Source: Pseudomonadota bacterium (lineage in GTDB: Bacteria; Pseudomonadota; Gammaproteobacteria; Xanthomonadales; Wenzhouxiangellaceae). Taken from it: DNA of 64,000 bases. Below, one piece after another: positions 46,132 to 56,192 of this stretch. Below the pieces are notes generated by a model that made no database searches, was not told the origin of the DNA, and saw only the letters and a program-made list of their open reading frames with translations. Position numbers and translations under genes: made by a program. The stretch is taken from assembly GCA_013285445.1 (NCBI GenBank), contig CP053448.1, positions 1,922,001 through 1,986,000 of the forward strand, read 5' to 3'. How positions within the stretch are numbered: position 1 is the first letter of the stretch; the number at the start of each line of letters is the position of its first letter.

Positions 46132-48267
46132 TCATTTTTCCGTGCGCTCGACCAGGCGAAAGTCGATCTTGCGCTCGTCCAGCGATACGCCAATAACTTC
46201 GACCCGCACGTGATCGGCCAGCCGGTAGCGCAGGCCGCGCCGCTTGCCGGTCATGCTCGAGGAGACCGGGTCGAAACTGTAGTAATCGTTCGGCAGCGCC
46301 GTGACATGCACCAGCCCGCTGACGGCAAAATCGGTCAGTTCGACGAACAGGCCAAAGCTGGTTACGCCGGTCACGATGCCGGGAAAGACATCGCCAATAT
46401 GGCGCTGCATGAACTGGCACTTGAGGCGTTCGTCGACATCACGCGAGGCCTCCTCTGCGCGCCTTTCAGTCCATGAACAGTGTTGGCCGAGCGCTTCCAT
46501 GCGGCTGCGGTCGTAGCCGAACGCGGAACGATCGGTGCCCCGGCACAGATGCTTGATCGCGCGGTGCAGCAGCAAGTCCGGATAGCGGCGAATCGGCGAG
46601 GTGAAATGACTGTAGTGCTCCAGGGCCAGACCGAAATGCCCCTTGTTGTCGGGCTGATAGACGGCCAGACTCAGGCTGCGCAGCAGGCGGGCATTGACCA
46701 GATCGGCATCGGCGCGCCCGGCTGCCTGGCGCTGGATTGCGGCAAACTGCTGCGGATCGGGCTCCTGCGACCAGCGCACCTCGATGGCGTGGGCGCGCAA
46801 GAACGCCTCAAGGCCCTCGAGCTTGTCGGCCGGTGGCGGCTCATGCACCCGATAGAGCATCGGCAGCCGGGCAGGGCCGACAAACCGGGCCGCCTCCACA
46901 TTGGCGGCGATCATGCATTCCTCGATCAGCCGATGCGCGTCATGGCGGGCCTGCAGCCGGATGTTGGCCACCCGCCCTTCGCGATCGAATTCAAAATAGG
47001 CCTGGCGCGAATCGAAGTCGAGTGCGCCGCGCCGTTCGCGCCGCCGGAACATCAGCCGATAGATCTCGAACAAGCACTGCAGACTGCCCAGTACATGCCC
47101 GAAGCGTTCGATCAGGCCGGGATCACCGGCCTCCATGATGCGCCGGACCTGGTCGTAGGTCAGCCGTGCCTGAGAGCGCATCACGGCCTCGTAAAAGCGG
47201 CTGGAGCTGACCTTGCCCCTGGCGTCCAGGTTCATCTCGCAGACCACGCACAGACGATCCACGTCGGGATTGAGTGAACACAGGCCGTTGGACAGCGCCT
47301 CAGGCAGCATGGGTACGACGCGGTCGGGAAAATACACCGAGGTGCCACGCCTTTGCGCTTCGATATCCAGCTCCGAGTCCGGGCGGACATACTCGGCGAC
47401 ATCGGCAATGGCCACCAGCAGTCGATAGCCCGAGCCGCGCGCCTCGGCAAATACCGCGTCATCGAAATCACGGGCATCGGCGCCGTCAATGGTCACCAAT
47501 GGCAGATCGCGCAAATCCCGCCGCCGCGCGGCCAGATCCGGGTCGACCTCTGAGCCGCAAGCCTCGGCTGCCCGGACAACCGCAGCAGGAAACTCGGCAG
47601 GCAGGTCATGACTGTAGATGGCGATGTCGGTGGCAATACCCGGCTCGTCGGCCTTGCCAAGCACCGCGATGATTTCCCCAACCGCCGAACGATGCACGGT
47701 CGGCGGCTTGTCGATGCGGACCACGACGATCTGGCCGGGGGAGGCCCGGTCGATATCCGCTTTCGTCAACAGGATGTCCTGGGTCAGGCGCGGATCGTCG
47801 GGCACGACCGTGGCCACACCGCTTTCGATCAGCAGCCGGCCGGCAATCTGTGTATGAACCCGCTCGAGCACTTCAACGATACCGCCTTCCTTGCGGCCAC
47901 GCCGGTCGACTCCGGTGACGGCGGCCAGGACCCGGTCGCCGTTGAACACCTGGCGCATCTGTTTTGGCGAAAGGAAGAGATCATCGCCACCTTCGTCGGG
48001 AACGACGAAACCATAGCCGTCGGGATGGGCGCTGATCCGCCCGCGCACCAGATCCATCTGGTCGGGCAGTCCGTAGGCAGCGCGTCGGTTGCGAATGATT
48101 TCGCCATCGGCCAGCATGGCGGTCAGCACCGGCTTGAGCTGCAGATCAGACTGCGCCTTGTCCAGGCCCAGCACATGAGACAGCTGCCTTCGGGTTACCG
48201 GCCGGTCGGCCTCCCGCAGCAGTTCGCGGACCCGCTCACGGGACACTTCGGTCTGTTTTTCGGTCAT
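46132..48267 (-). CDS. rnr: Ribonuclease R
   Basis: 711 residues from ATG 48267. N-terminal winged helix (VRELLREADRPVTRRQLSHV), two cold-shock domains (DGYGFVVPDEGGDDLFLSPK), RNB catalytic domain with the Asp cluster TIDGADARDFDDAVF, HYSHFTSPIRRYPDLLLHR, and a C-terminal S1 domain (GIVTGVTSFGLFVELTDFAV). No long Lys-rich tail is seen. A 3'-5' exoribonuclease for structured RNA. Divergent from mltD, the two starts being 86 bp apart. Confidence 0.97.
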   Translation of the reverse strand: MTEKQTEVSRERVRELLREADRPVTRRQLSHVLGLDKAQSDLQLKPVLTAMLADGEIIRNRRAAYGLPDQMDLVRGRISAHPDGYGFVVPDEGGDDLFLSPKQMRQVFNGDRVLAAVTGVDRRGRKEGGIVEVLERVHTQIAGRLLIESGVATVVPDDPRLTQDILLTKADIDRASPGQIVVVRIDKPPTVHRSAVGEIIAVLGKADEPGIATDIAIYSHDLPAEFPAAVVRAAEACGSEVDPDLAARRRDLRDLPLVTIDGADARDFDDAVFAEARGSGYRLLVAIADVAEYVRPDSELDIEAQRRGTSVYFPDRVVPMLPEALSNGLCSLNPDVDRLCVVCEMNLDARGKVSSSRFYEAVMRSQARLTYDQVRRIMEAGDPGLIERFGHVLGSLQCLFEIYRLMFRRRERRGALDFDSRQAYFEFDREGRVANIRLQARHDAHRLIEECMIAANVEAARFVGPARLPMLYRVHEPPPADKLEGLEAFLRAHAIEVRWSQEPDPQQFAAIQRQAAGRADADLVNARLLRSLSLAVYQPDNKGHFGLALEHYSHFTSPIRRYPDLLLHRAIKHLCRGTDRSAFGYDRSRMEALGQHCSWTERRAEEASRDVDERLKCQFMQRHIGDVFPGIVTGVTSFGLFVELTDFAVSGLVHVTALPNDYYSFDPVSSSMTGKRRGLRYRLADHVRVEVIGVSLDERKIDFRLVERTEK

Positions 48268-48352
48268 TGGCGCTATTGTACCCGTGCCGGCAAGCGCTTG
48301 ACCTGTGCTGATCTGCACGCATAATGGCCGCTGCGCCCACTGTGACCATGGC

Positions 48353-49987
48353 ATGACTGATCAGCGTCCCCATCCATCGCCCTTGCGTTCACTGACCCGA
48401 ACCCTGCGCGTTGCCATCCTGCTGTCCTTGCTGACCGGTGGCTGCGCCATGATCGAGCAGCACGACTCGGCCACAGACGAGCCTGGCCCAGTTGCGACTG
48501 CGCCACGATCCGAATCGCCGCCCGATCCGTTCGCGGTCATCGAGGAAGCCACCCGCGACCTCGGACTGCCCGAGTCGACGCGCCCGAAAAGCGAGATCCA
48601 GCCTTCAGACCTGTGGTCGCGCGTCGTTGAGCGCTTTGCCTTTGCCGAGTGTCCTGAAGGCAGCCGCGCCGGGCAGTGGGCCCGCTGGTACGGTGACCGC
48701 CATGACTATATGGACCGGGTCTTCAATCGCGCCAGACCCTGGCTTCATGACATCGTTGATGAACTGGAACACCGCGGCCTGCCCGGCGAGCTTGCGCTGC
48801 TGCCGATTGTCGAGAGCGCCTACGATCCATTCGCCTATTCGCATGGACGTGCGGCCGGGGCCTGGCAATTTCTGAGTTCGACCGCGCGCGATCGGGGCCT
48901 GGAAATCAACGGCTTCTACGACGGTCGGCGCGATGTCTGGGCGTCAACCCGCGCCGCGCTAGACTATCTGACTTACCTGCACGACAAGTTCGACGACTGG
49001 AATCTGGCGCTGGCGGCCTACAATGGCGGCCAGGGCCGGGTCATGCGGGCCATTCGGCGCAGCGGCAAGGACCATCCGCGTTGGCACGAACTCAGGTTGC
49101 CGCGAGAGACACTGGGCTACATTCCCAAGCTCAACGGCCTGGCCTGCCTGTTCAGCGATCCGGAGCGCTATCACTTCCGGGTGCCGGTCTGGGACGACCG
49201 CCCGCAGATCGCGCTCGTTGCGCTGTCCGGGCCAATCGACATCGTGGCCCTGTCGGTCGCCGCCGAGCTCGACATTGCCCAGCTCGTGGTGCTCAATCCC
49301 GGACTGAACGGCCACATCACGCCTCCGGGCGGGCCACACCACCTCATTGTTCCAGCCAGCCACGCCGAACGCATCGAGGCCGCCATCGCGGAATTGGCCA
49401 GCGACAGTCCGGGCGAGCAGCTGATTGCCTGGCGGTCAGTCGAGGTCCGGCCGGGTGATACCCTGTCCCACATTGCCGCCCGCCACGGCACCAGCGTTCG
49501 ACAGCTGCGTGAAGCCAACGGTCTGCAGGGTGACTTGCTGCGGGTCGGACAGAAGCTCCGAATTGCGGCCGATGACACCCAGCCCGTCGATCCGGCCCAT
49601 GCCGACCGCTATGCCGAGCTGACGCGTCTGCACCAGCGCCTGCTGCCAACCCGGCGCTTTCAGCACCGGGTCCGGCCAGGCGAGAATCTCTGGGTGATTG
49701 CGCGCCGCTACCAGGTCACAGTAGCCGATCTGCGGCGCTGGAACGGCCTCGGCAACAGCACTCTGATTCATCCCGGCAAGCGCCTGATCGTGCACATGAG
49801 CCAGCCAGGCGCCGGCGGCCATGCCGGCCCCACGCGCTACGTCGTGCGCCGGGGTGACTCGCTGTGGACCATCGCACGGCGCCATGACGTCACTGTGCGC
49901 GACCTGGTGCGCTGGAACGCCATCGACCCGGATACGGTCCTCAAGCCAGGCCAGGAGCTGACGATTCATGCCGACACCAGTGCCTGA
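48353..49987 (+). CDS. mltD: Membrane-bound lytic murein transglycosylase D
   Basis: 544 residues from ATG 48353; lipobox LTGGC gives Cys31. The SLT catalytic domain (about 150-280) has the catalytic Glu in LLPIVESAYDPFAYS and the motif AAGAWQFLSSTARDRGL. Three LysM repeats bind glycan (about 365-405, 440-485, 495-540; e.g. RPGDTLSHIAARHGTSVRQL). It cleaves peptidoglycan at the outer-membrane inner face. The end overlaps the next gene by about 20 bp. Confidence 0.96.
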   Translation: MTDQRPHPSPLRSLTRTLRVAILLSLLTGGCAMIEQHDSATDEPGPVATAPRSESPPDPFAVIEEATRDLGLPESTRPKSEIQPSDLWSRVVERFAFAECPEGSRAGQWARWYGDRHDYMDRVFNRARPWLHDIVDELEHRGLPGELALLPIVESAYDPFAYSHGRAAGAWQFLSSTARDRGLEINGFYDGRRDVWASTRAALDYLTYLHDKFDDWNLALAAYNGGQGRVMRAIRRSGKDHPRWHELRLPRETLGYIPKLNGLACLFSDPERYHFRVPVWDDRPQIALVALSGPIDIVALSVAAELDIAQLVVLNPGLNGHITPPGGPHHLIVPASHAERIEAAIAELASDSPGEQLIAWRSVEVRPGDTLSHIAARHGTSVRQLREANGLQGDLLRVGQKLRIAADDTQPVDPAHADRYAELTRLHQRLLPTRRFQHRVRPGENLWVIARRYQVTVADLRRWNGLGNSTLIHPGKRLIVHMSQPGAGGHAGPTRYVVRRGDSLWTIARRHDVTVRDLVRWNAIDPDTVLKPGQELTIHADTSA

Positions 49988-50849
49988 ATGGCGGATGACC
50001 TGCTCGTTTCCATTTGGCTGCGCTGCGGCGCTGATGGCACTCGGACTGTTTTTGGCTGCGTTGCCGGCAGCCGCCGATCCGGTGCATATCGATGGTCAGG
50101 CGCAGCAGGGTGGCCTGATGATGGGACAAGCGCCAGGGGCCAGCGAGGTGCGGCTTGACGGGGAGCCGGTGATGGTCTCCGACGACGGCCGATTTCTGTT
50201 TGCGTTCGGCCGCGACTCGACCCAGCCAGCAGTCGTCGAAGTGCTGCTGGCCGACGGCACGCGCTGGCAGGGCGAGTTTACCCCGGAGCCGCGGGAATTC
50301 GACATCCAGCGCATCGATGGCCTGCCCGACCATCAGGTCACGCCCCCGCCGGAGGTCCAGGAGAGAATTCGCGAAGACAACCGCCTGATTGGCCAGGCGC
50401 GGCGACGGCGGGATGCACGCAGCGACTGGCGCGAGGGGTTCATCTGGCCGCTGATCGGGCCGGTCACCGGGGTCTACGGAAGCCAGCGCATTCTCAACGG
50501 CCAGCCCCGGAATCCGCACTGGGGGATCGATATCGCCGCACCAGTCGGGACGCCGGTGCGTGCCCCGGCACCTGGCTTGGTTACCCTGGCGCACCCGGAT
50601 ATGTATTACTCCGGCGGCACGCTGTTCGTCGATCATGGCCACGGCCTGGTGTCGGCCTTCCTGCACCTCGACAGCATACTCGTGGAAACCGGCCAGCGCG
50701 TCGATCAGGGTGAGATCATCGGTCGGGTCGGAGCGACCGGGCGCGTGACGGGCCCGCACCTCGACTGGCGCATGAATCTGGGCAGCGTGCGAATCGACCC
50801 GGCGCTGCTGCTGGACTGGGAAACCAATCCTCATGCCGATGCACGCTGA
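49968..50849 (+). CDS. M23 family peptidoglycan endopeptidase
   Basis: 293 residues; ATG 49968 has CAGGAG before it, ATG 49995 would give a tighter signal peptide (cleavage about ALPAAADP). The peptidase domain (about 170-285) contains zinc ligands in NPHWGIDIAAPVGTPV, HLHLDS and the GPHLDWRM motif. A beta-rich N-terminal domain precedes it. The active-site residues are present, so it is probably an active endopeptidase rather than an EnvC-like activator. It follows mltD, another cell-wall enzyme. Confidence 0.9.
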   Translation: MPTPVPEWRMTCSFPFGCAAALMALGLFLAALPAAADPVHIDGQAQQGGLMMGQAPGASEVRLDGEPVMVSDDGRFLFAFGRDSTQPAVVEVLLADGTRWQGEFTPEPREFDIQRIDGLPDHQVTPPPEVQERIREDNRLIGQARRRRDARSDWREGFIWPLIGPVTGVYGSQRILNGQPRNPHWGIDIAAPVGTPVRAPAPGLVTLAHPDMYYSGGTLFVDHGHGLVSAFLHLDSILVETGQRVDQGEIIGRVGATGRVTGPHLDWRMNLGSVRIDPALLLDWETNPHADAR

Positions 50850-51744
50850 GCACGACAGAGCGCCCACGCAGCCGGCTGGCGGCCCCAGGCTGACGGTCTG
50901 GCTGGCGCTGTCGGCCTGCCTGGTGGCTGGCTGTGCCGCCACCGGCGCGCCGACGAGCACGTCGGACAGTCAGCTGACCCGCATTGTCGATGAGTTGAGC
51001 CGTGTGCTTCCGGGTCGCTACAGCAGGGTTCAGGATCGTGATTCCGCGCCCTCGCCGGGCGAGCTGGTTGTGAGCACCGAACAGCTCGAGGACAGCGACG
51101 GACTGCTCGCGCTGCTCACACAGCAGACCAGCGAGGGAACGCGTCGATTCCTGGTCGAGATTGACGGCCAGCTGGGCCCGGACCGGCTTGGCGGCACGTT
51201 CGCACCGGTTGATGCCAGCGGGCACAGTCGGCAGCGCTGCGCAATGACCTTTCATCTGCGCACCGGCGGGCTGGTTGGTCGCACCGACCCTGATCAGTGC
51301 CGATTTGGCAGCGAGGAAAGTCAGACTGCGCTCCTCAAGGAAGTCGCCTTCGACGGCAGACGGATCGTTGTCGGCGATCGGGTGATACGCGTCGCTGACG
51401 GCGAGCTTGCGGTACCGCAACAAATCGCCGCCTTTTACCGCTCCCGCCAGTTCCAGGGTCGCGCTGCGCTGCGCGAGGGCGGCAGCTGGCGCCAGGCAGC
51501 GCCCTTCGCGTTGGACACGACCGCTGTCCGCATCACGCCCCGGGATGCCGCCGCCATGAGCCTGGGTATTGAGCTGGAGCTGGCCTTCTATCGCACCAAC
51601 GAAGCGCCTGGCCATGACATCTTGCTGCGCCTGAGCGCTTTCGACGGCGACACTGGAGAACTGGTCGGTCGAGCCTGGAGTGCTGCCGATAGCGTTTACA
51701 TCGGCATTACGCTGCCGCGTCTGCAGGTCGTCTTGCGCCATTAG
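50833..51744 (+). CDS. CpeT/CpcT-like lipoprotein
   Basis: 303 residues; lipobox LVAGC gives Cys34 (a shorter start is possible). The region VLPGRYSRVQDRD, then CAMTFHLRTGGLVGRTDPDQ-CRFG, has the two-cysteine spacing and G-x-(T) pattern of CpcT/CpeT beta-barrel proteins, which in cyanobacteria attach bilins but also occur in non-phototrophs with unknown roles. A further C-terminal region (TAVRITPRDAAAMSLGIELE) is not recognised. It overlaps the M23 gene by 17 bp; its stop codon lies inside an inverted repeat. Confidence 0.7.
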   Translation: MPMHAEHDRAPTQPAGGPRLTVWLALSACLVAGCAATGAPTSTSDSQLTRIVDELSRVLPGRYSRVQDRDSAPSPGELVVSTEQLEDSDGLLALLTQQTSEGTRRFLVEIDGQLGPDRLGGTFAPVDASGHSRQRCAMTFHLRTGGLVGRTDPDQCRFGSEESQTALLKEVAFDGRRIVVGDRVIRVADGELAVPQQIAAFYRSRQFQGRAALREGGSWRQAAPFALDTTAVRITPRDAAAMSLGIELELAFYRTNEAPGHDILLRLSAFDGDTGELVGRAWSAADSVYIGITLPRLQVVLRH

Positions 51745-51808
51745 GGAACCTCTTGTCTGGGAACCGGCGTTTGCAAAACGGGCAGTGTCCATGTAAGAGG
51801 CTCCCTAA
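51741..51808. repeat. Small inverted-repeat element (terminal arms 14 bp)
   Basis: TTAGGGAACCTCTT at 51741-51754 and AAGAGGCTCCCTAA at 51795-51808 form 14-bp arms with one mismatch. A 13-bp match to the right arm occurs alone at 30619-30631. It may act as terminator for the lipoprotein gene or be a very small transposon remnant. Confidence 0.55.
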
Positions 51809-51876
51809 TAGATTCCTCAGCGACGCCCGGCCTTTGCCAACGGACCATGGCCCATTCCGGATGAATCCGTAAATGC

Positions 51877-52851
51877 TCAGCCGTGGCGCCAGCCCGAGGG
51901 CTGGCCGTCGATCGGCTTGTAGCCGCCGTCCACGCCCTTTGTGATGATGGCCACGGCGTTGTGCGGATGCAGGCTTTCGAAATGGCGACAGCGGGCCCAG
52001 AAGTCCACCACGCGGTCCTGCGACTCCAGCGCGAACTGAACCCGGCGTGCCGCGTCCTCGCAGAACATCAGGTTTTGGCCATTAAGCAGGGCGAATGCCT
52101 GCTCGTCCTCGCGCTTCACGGCGGCCTGCACCGGCGTCTTGAGGGCGTTCTCGATCGCGTCGATCATCTCCACGAATGGAAACGCCTCGAAAGTCGGGGC
52201 AAGCTGCAGCCGCACGTCGGCTGCGCTGCGCTGGCTGTGTGGCGTGGCCACGATGCCCTGTTCGCTGCCCAGCCATTCAACCACCTTGGCGGCATCAACC
52301 TGGCCGTGCCCACCGAAGTCCTTCCGAAACTGGTTTTGAATCAGTTGACGAGCCAGTGCCGCCGAGCATGGACAGGTGCTCGAGTAGCTGACCTGGAACG
52401 ACAGCTCCAGCTCGAATCCCCGCCCTTCCAGCCCGGCGATGACGCTGATCGGATAACGCTTCCAGCCGCTGTTGTCACTGACCAGCGAGGGCCGCCGGAT
52501 CATGTAGTCGAAATCCAGCCGAATCATGGCGCTTGCGCTCAGGCCCTCGTGCGAGGAGAGGAAATCGCGCAGCACGTGGCGCAGCAGTGCCGGAGTGACG
52601 GTATGCTCGGCGAGCGCCCGGTCCAGCAGCAGATAAAGTCGGGACATGTGAATCCCGCGCTTGGCAGGATCGCCCAGGTCGACAAATGCGCTGACATTGG
52701 CGGTTGTCTGCATTCGCCGCCCGTCGCTGCCATCGAGCAGCACCGGCAGCTCGATCTGATTCATCCCGACCCAGTCAAGGGCGCCGGCGACCTGGGTCTC
52801 GGCGTGACTGGCAATATCCGGCATGTTGGCAACTCGTCGGCGATTACTCAT
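51877..52851 (-). CDS. folE2: GTP cyclohydrolase type IB (FolE2)
   Basis: 324 residues from ATG 52851, preceded by AAGGTG. Landmarks are GMNQIELPVLLDG, DLGDPAKRGIHMSRLYLLLD, SYSSTCPCSAALARQLI (catalytic-metal Cys) and ESLHPHNAVA near the end. It makes dihydroneopterin triphosphate from GTP, feeding folate and queuosine synthesis. FolE2 enzymes work with several metals and are often used under zinc limitation; no Zur site was identified. Confidence 0.95.
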   Translation of the reverse strand: MSNRRRVANMPDIASHAETQVAGALDWVGMNQIELPVLLDGSDGRRMQTTANVSAFVDLGDPAKRGIHMSRLYLLLDRALAEHTVTPALLRHVLRDFLSSHEGLSASAMIRLDFDYMIRRPSLVSDNSGWKRYPISVIAGLEGRGFELELSFQVSYSSTCPCSAALARQLIQNQFRKDFGGHGQVDAAKVVEWLGSEQGIVATPHSQRSAADVRLQLAPTFEAFPFVEMIDAIENALKTPVQAAVKREDEQAFALLNGQNLMFCEDAARRVQFALESQDRVVDFWARCRHFESLHPHNAVAIITKGVDGGYKPIDGQPSGWRHG

Positions 52852-52979
52852 GTGCACCTTTCCATTCCTGCCGCGCCGAACCGGGTTCGGCATGGGCTTG
52901 TTGTCGCGTCAGGCCGGTATTGCACATCACTACGCATGAATGGAATGTGAGTTGATGGCCGCTTCGGGCCGTGAAGAAA

Positions 52980-53056
52980 TGGTCGGAGCGGGGAGATTCG
53001 AACTCCCGACCCCCACAACCCCATTGTGGTGCGCTACCAGGCTGCGCTACGCTCCG
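52980..53056 (-). tRNA. tRNA-Pro (anticodon GGG)
   Basis: 77-nt cloverleaf with encoded CCA. The 5' acceptor strand CGGAGCG pairs with CGCTCCG, the anticodon loop is ATGGGGT with GGG, and the T loop is TTCGAAT. Its pattern is close to E. coli proL. Confidence 0.96.
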
Positions 53057-53154
53057 ACTGAAAAGCCATTTGACTGTAAAGACTGCATTTTACCGCGATC
53101 GCCGCCGCCGTGTAAGACCCGGCTCGTGCGCGACGGCCGGAACGCCGGGCGAGG

Positions 53155-53511
53155 CTATCGCCGCAGAACCTGAAGCACTTCCTCGAGCTCAATGCGCAAC
53201 TGCTTGACCAGTTGCTGGCTGCGCGACAGGTCGTTCTGGGCCGTCTCGCCTTCGAGACGCTGGCGTGCACCCATGATGGTAAACCCCTGCTCATGCAACA
53301 AACCGCGGATCTGGCGCACCATCAATACGTCGTGACGCTGGTAATAGCGGCGGTTTCCGCGGCGCTTCACCGGCTTGAGCTGCGGAAACTCCTGCTCCCA
53401 ATAGCGCAGCACATGCGGCTTGACCGCGCACAGTTCGCTGACCTCCCCGATCGTGAAATAGCGTTTGGCCGGGATCGGCGGCAGCTCCTGATTACTCCGC
53501 GGATCCAGCAT
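53155..53511 (-). CDS. MerR-family regulator
   Basis: 118 residues. A winged helix ([26 protein letters not shown]) is followed by [19 protein letters not shown] and a coiled coil ([20 protein letters not shown]). No metal or ligand-binding Cys are present, so it belongs to the short, effector-less MerR group that commonly follows ihfA. Its start overlaps the ihfA end by 20 bp. Confidence 0.93.
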   Translation of the reverse strand: MLDPRSNQELPPIPAKRYFTIGEVSELCAVKPHVLRYWEQEFPQLKPVKRRGNRRYYQRHDVLMVRQIRGLLHEQGFTIMGARQRLEGETAQNDLSRSQQLVKQLRIELEEVLQVLRR

Positions 53512-53791
53512 AGGCCTCCACTCGCGAACGCAGTTTCTGACCCGGCCTGAACGTCACCACGCGACGTGCCGAAATCGGAATCTCCTCACCCGTCTTGGGG
53601 TTACGGCCGGGACGCTGGCTTTTGTCGCGCAATTGGAAATTACCGAACCCCGACAGCTTGACATGCTCACCGTCTTCCAGTGCCTGGCGAATGGTCTCGA
53701 ACCAGGCATCGACAAACTCCTTGGCCTCGCGCTTGTTCAGACCAACTTCATCGAACAGTGCAACAGCCAGATCCGCTTTGGTCAGTGACAT
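53492..53791 (-). CDS. ihfA: Integration host factor subunit alpha
   Basis: 99 residues, the IHF-alpha size: [49 protein letters not shown], and [17 protein letters not shown]. With IHF-beta it bends DNA; tyrosine integrases such as the one at 28495 generally need it. Position after pheT is classical. Confidence 0.97.
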   Translation of the reverse strand: MSLTKADLAVALFDEVGLNKREAKEFVDAWFETIRQALEDGEHVKLSGFGNFQLRDKSQRPGRNPKTGEEIPISARRVVTFRPGQKLRSRVEAYAGSAE

Positions 53792-53799
53792 CCCCTTTC

Positions 53800-56175
53800 T
53801 TATCCTCTCAGCTTGGCATTGAACCGGGCTTTCAGGGCCGCAACGACTTCGTCAACAAGCGAATCGACTTCCCTGTCCTGGAGAGTGCGAGAAACATCGC
53901 GCAGAATCAGTCCAATAGCAAGACTTCTGCATCCGGATTCGACTCCCTTGCCCCGATACTGATCGAAAATCACGCAATTTTCAAGTAGCGCGCCGGCACA
54001 GCGACGAACTTCGGCCAGCACGTCGGCAGCCGAATAGCGATCATCGACGATGACCGCAATATCCCGCCGCACCGCCGGATAGCGGCCAGCGAGACGGTGT
54101 TCAGGCAGCCTGACCTGGCTGATTTCCGCGCCGTCGAGCTCGGCCACAAACACCGGCTGGTCGAACTCCAAATCGCGCTGCAGCTTTGGATGCAGCTGCC
54201 CGAACCAGCCGGCAGGCCGCTCGTCCAGCAGGAGTGCCGCACCCTGCCCGGGATGCAGAAAAGACTTGTCGGCCGGCGCCACACTGACCTGACCGGTGAC
54301 CTGATTGAGTGCCAGAAGATGCTCGATTTCTCCTTTCAGATCGAAGAAATCCAGCCACCGAGGTCGGCCGCTAAAGTGCTCATTTCCGATCCGGCCGGTC
54401 ATCAGCAAGCCGATACGCCATGTTTCTCGGAAACGGTCATCGTCGCGCTCGAAGCAGGTGCCGCATTCGAACAGCCTGAACCCGAGGTGTTGTCGGCGAA
54501 AATTTGTATCAGCCGTCGCCAGCAGGCCCGGCAGCAGGCTGGTGCGCAACACCGCCATGTCGCGGCTGAGCGGGTTGGCCAGCGGCTGGGCAGCGCCCGC
54601 CAGCCCTATCCGATCAAGTTCGTCCCGGCCAACAAAGCTCCAGGTCATGATCTCCTGGAAACCGCGCGCGATCAGCTGATCGCGGAGTCGTCGTTCGGGC
54701 AGCCGGCTCTCACTGCCGACTCGCGCGTGCAGCCGGCCTCCCGGCGGCGAGACCGGCAATCGGTCGTAGCCGTAAATGCGCGCAACCTCCTCGATCAGGT
54801 CGGCTTCGATCTCGATATCGCGCCGTGCCGACGGTGGAACCACGCTCAGCTCGCCGCTGCTGGAGCTCACCTCCATCTCCAGGCGCTGGAGGATATCAAT
54901 GACTTCGGCTTCGCCGAGCGTCGAACCCAAAACGCGGTTTAGCCGCTCAATGCGCAGGGCAACCTTCGGGCGTGAGGGCAGCTCCGCCCGTGCGATTGCC
55001 TCGACCACGGGACCGGGACGACCGCCGGCAATATCGACGATCAATCGGGTGGCCCGTTCAACCGCCAGCCGCTGGAGTTCCGGATCGACACCGCGCTCAA
55101 AGCGGTGAGCCGACTCGGTCGCCAGACCCAGCCGGCGGGCACGGCCGCTGATGGTGGCCGGATGGAACCAGGCCGATTCGAGCAGAATATCGCGGGTCGT
55201 ATCGCTGACCGCCGTGTCCAGGCCGCCCATGATTCCAGCCAGCGCCACGGGCTTGTCGGCATCGGCGATCAGCAGCATGTCTTCGTCCGGCTCGATCACC
55301 TGACCGTCGAGCAGACGGATCCGGTCGCCGGACTGGGCGCGCCGGACCCGGATTCGCTCGCTCAGCCTGGCCAGATCAAACGCGTGCATGGGCTGACCCA
55401 GCTCGAGCAGCACGTAGTTGGTGACATCGACGGTTGGCCCGAGGCTGCGCAGGCCGGCACGACGCAGACGCTCGACCAGCCAGATCGGCGTCGCCGCCGT
55501 CGGATCGATGCCTTCGATGACCCGTCCAGCGTAACGCGGGCAGTCGCGGGGCGCTTCAAGCTCGATCTCAAGCCGGGCCCCGGATGTGGCCGCGACCGGC
55601 TCGATCGAGGGCGCTTGCACCGCCCGGTTGGTGATGGCGCCAAGCTCACGCGCCAGGCCGCGCACGGAGAGACAGTCGGCCCGGTTGGGCGTCAGGTCGA
55701 TCTCGAGCACGTGATCGTCAAGCTGTAGATACTCGCTCAGTGCCTGGCCGACCGGCGCATCGCCCGGCAATTCCATCAGCCCGTCAGCGTCCTCCGCAAG
55801 GCCGAGCTCGGGCCCGGAACACAGCATGCCTTCGGAGGCCACCCCGCGCAGGCGGGCCGGCTTGATCTTCAGCCCTCCCGGCAAGCATGCACCGAGCGTG
55901 GCCAGAGGCGCCTTGAGTCCGGCACGCGCGTTCGGCGCGCCACAGACGACCGTGCGTTCTTGCGAGTCGCCGACAACACGGCAGATCCTCAGCCGATCGG
56001 CGTCGGGATGGGGCTCAACGGCAATGATCTCGCCGACCACGACGCCGTCAAGCGCCGGCGCAACCGGCTCAACCGCATCCACCTCGAGACCGCACAAGGT
56101 GAATTGCTCGGCAAGTGACTGTGCATCAAGGTCGTTTTCGACCCACTCGGAAAGCCAGCGGTGGCTGATCTTCAT
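53800..56175 (-). CDS. pheT: Phenylalanyl-tRNA synthetase beta subunit
   Basis: 791 residues. N-terminal tRNA-binding domain (residues about 40-150; [20 protein letters not shown]), B3/B4 editing domain (about 215-395), B5 domain (about 400-475), catalytic-like core and C-terminal FDX-ACB anticodon domain ([20 protein letters not shown]). It acts with PheS as an alpha2-beta2 enzyme. pheS lies 17 bp upstream, ihfA 8 bp downstream. Confidence 0.98.
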   Translation of the reverse strand: MKISHRWLSEWVENDLDAQSLAEQFTLCGLEVDAVEPVAPALDGVVVGEIIAVEPHPDADRLRICRVVGDSQERTVVCGAPNARAGLKAPLATLGACLPGGLKIKPARLRGVASEGMLCSGPELGLAEDADGLMELPGDAPVGQALSEYLQLDDHVLEIDLTPNRADCLSVRGLARELGAITNRAVQAPSIEPVAATSGARLEIELEAPRDCPRYAGRVIEGIDPTAATPIWLVERLRRAGLRSLGPTVDVTNYVLLELGQPMHAFDLARLSERIRVRRAQSGDRIRLLDGQVIEPDEDMLLIADADKPVALAGIMGGLDTAVSDTTRDILLESAWFHPATISGRARRLGLATESAHRFERGVDPELQRLAVERATRLIVDIAGGRPGPVVEAIARAELPSRPKVALRIERLNRVLGSTLGEAEVIDILQRLEMEVSSSSGELSVVPPSARRDIEIEADLIEEVARIYGYDRLPVSPPGGRLHARVGSESRLPERRLRDQLIARGFQEIMTWSFVGRDELDRIGLAGAAQPLANPLSRDMAVLRTSLLPGLLATADTNFRRQHLGFRLFECGTCFERDDDRFRETWRIGLLMTGRIGNEHFSGRPRWLDFFDLKGEIEHLLALNQVTGQVSVAPADKSFLHPGQGAALLLDERPAGWFGQLHPKLQRDLEFDQPVFVAELDGAEISQVRLPEHRLAGRYPAVRRDIAVIVDDRYSAADVLAEVRRCAGALLENCVIFDQYRGKGVESGCRSLAIGLILRDVSRTLQDREVDSLVDEVVAALKARFNAKLRG

Positions 56176-56192
56176 GAACGGTCTCGCCCTCC

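Noticed and set aside
49968..50849. EnvC/NlpD-type inactive M23 amidase activator
   Set aside because: The zinc-binding His and Asp residues of active M23 peptidases are present.
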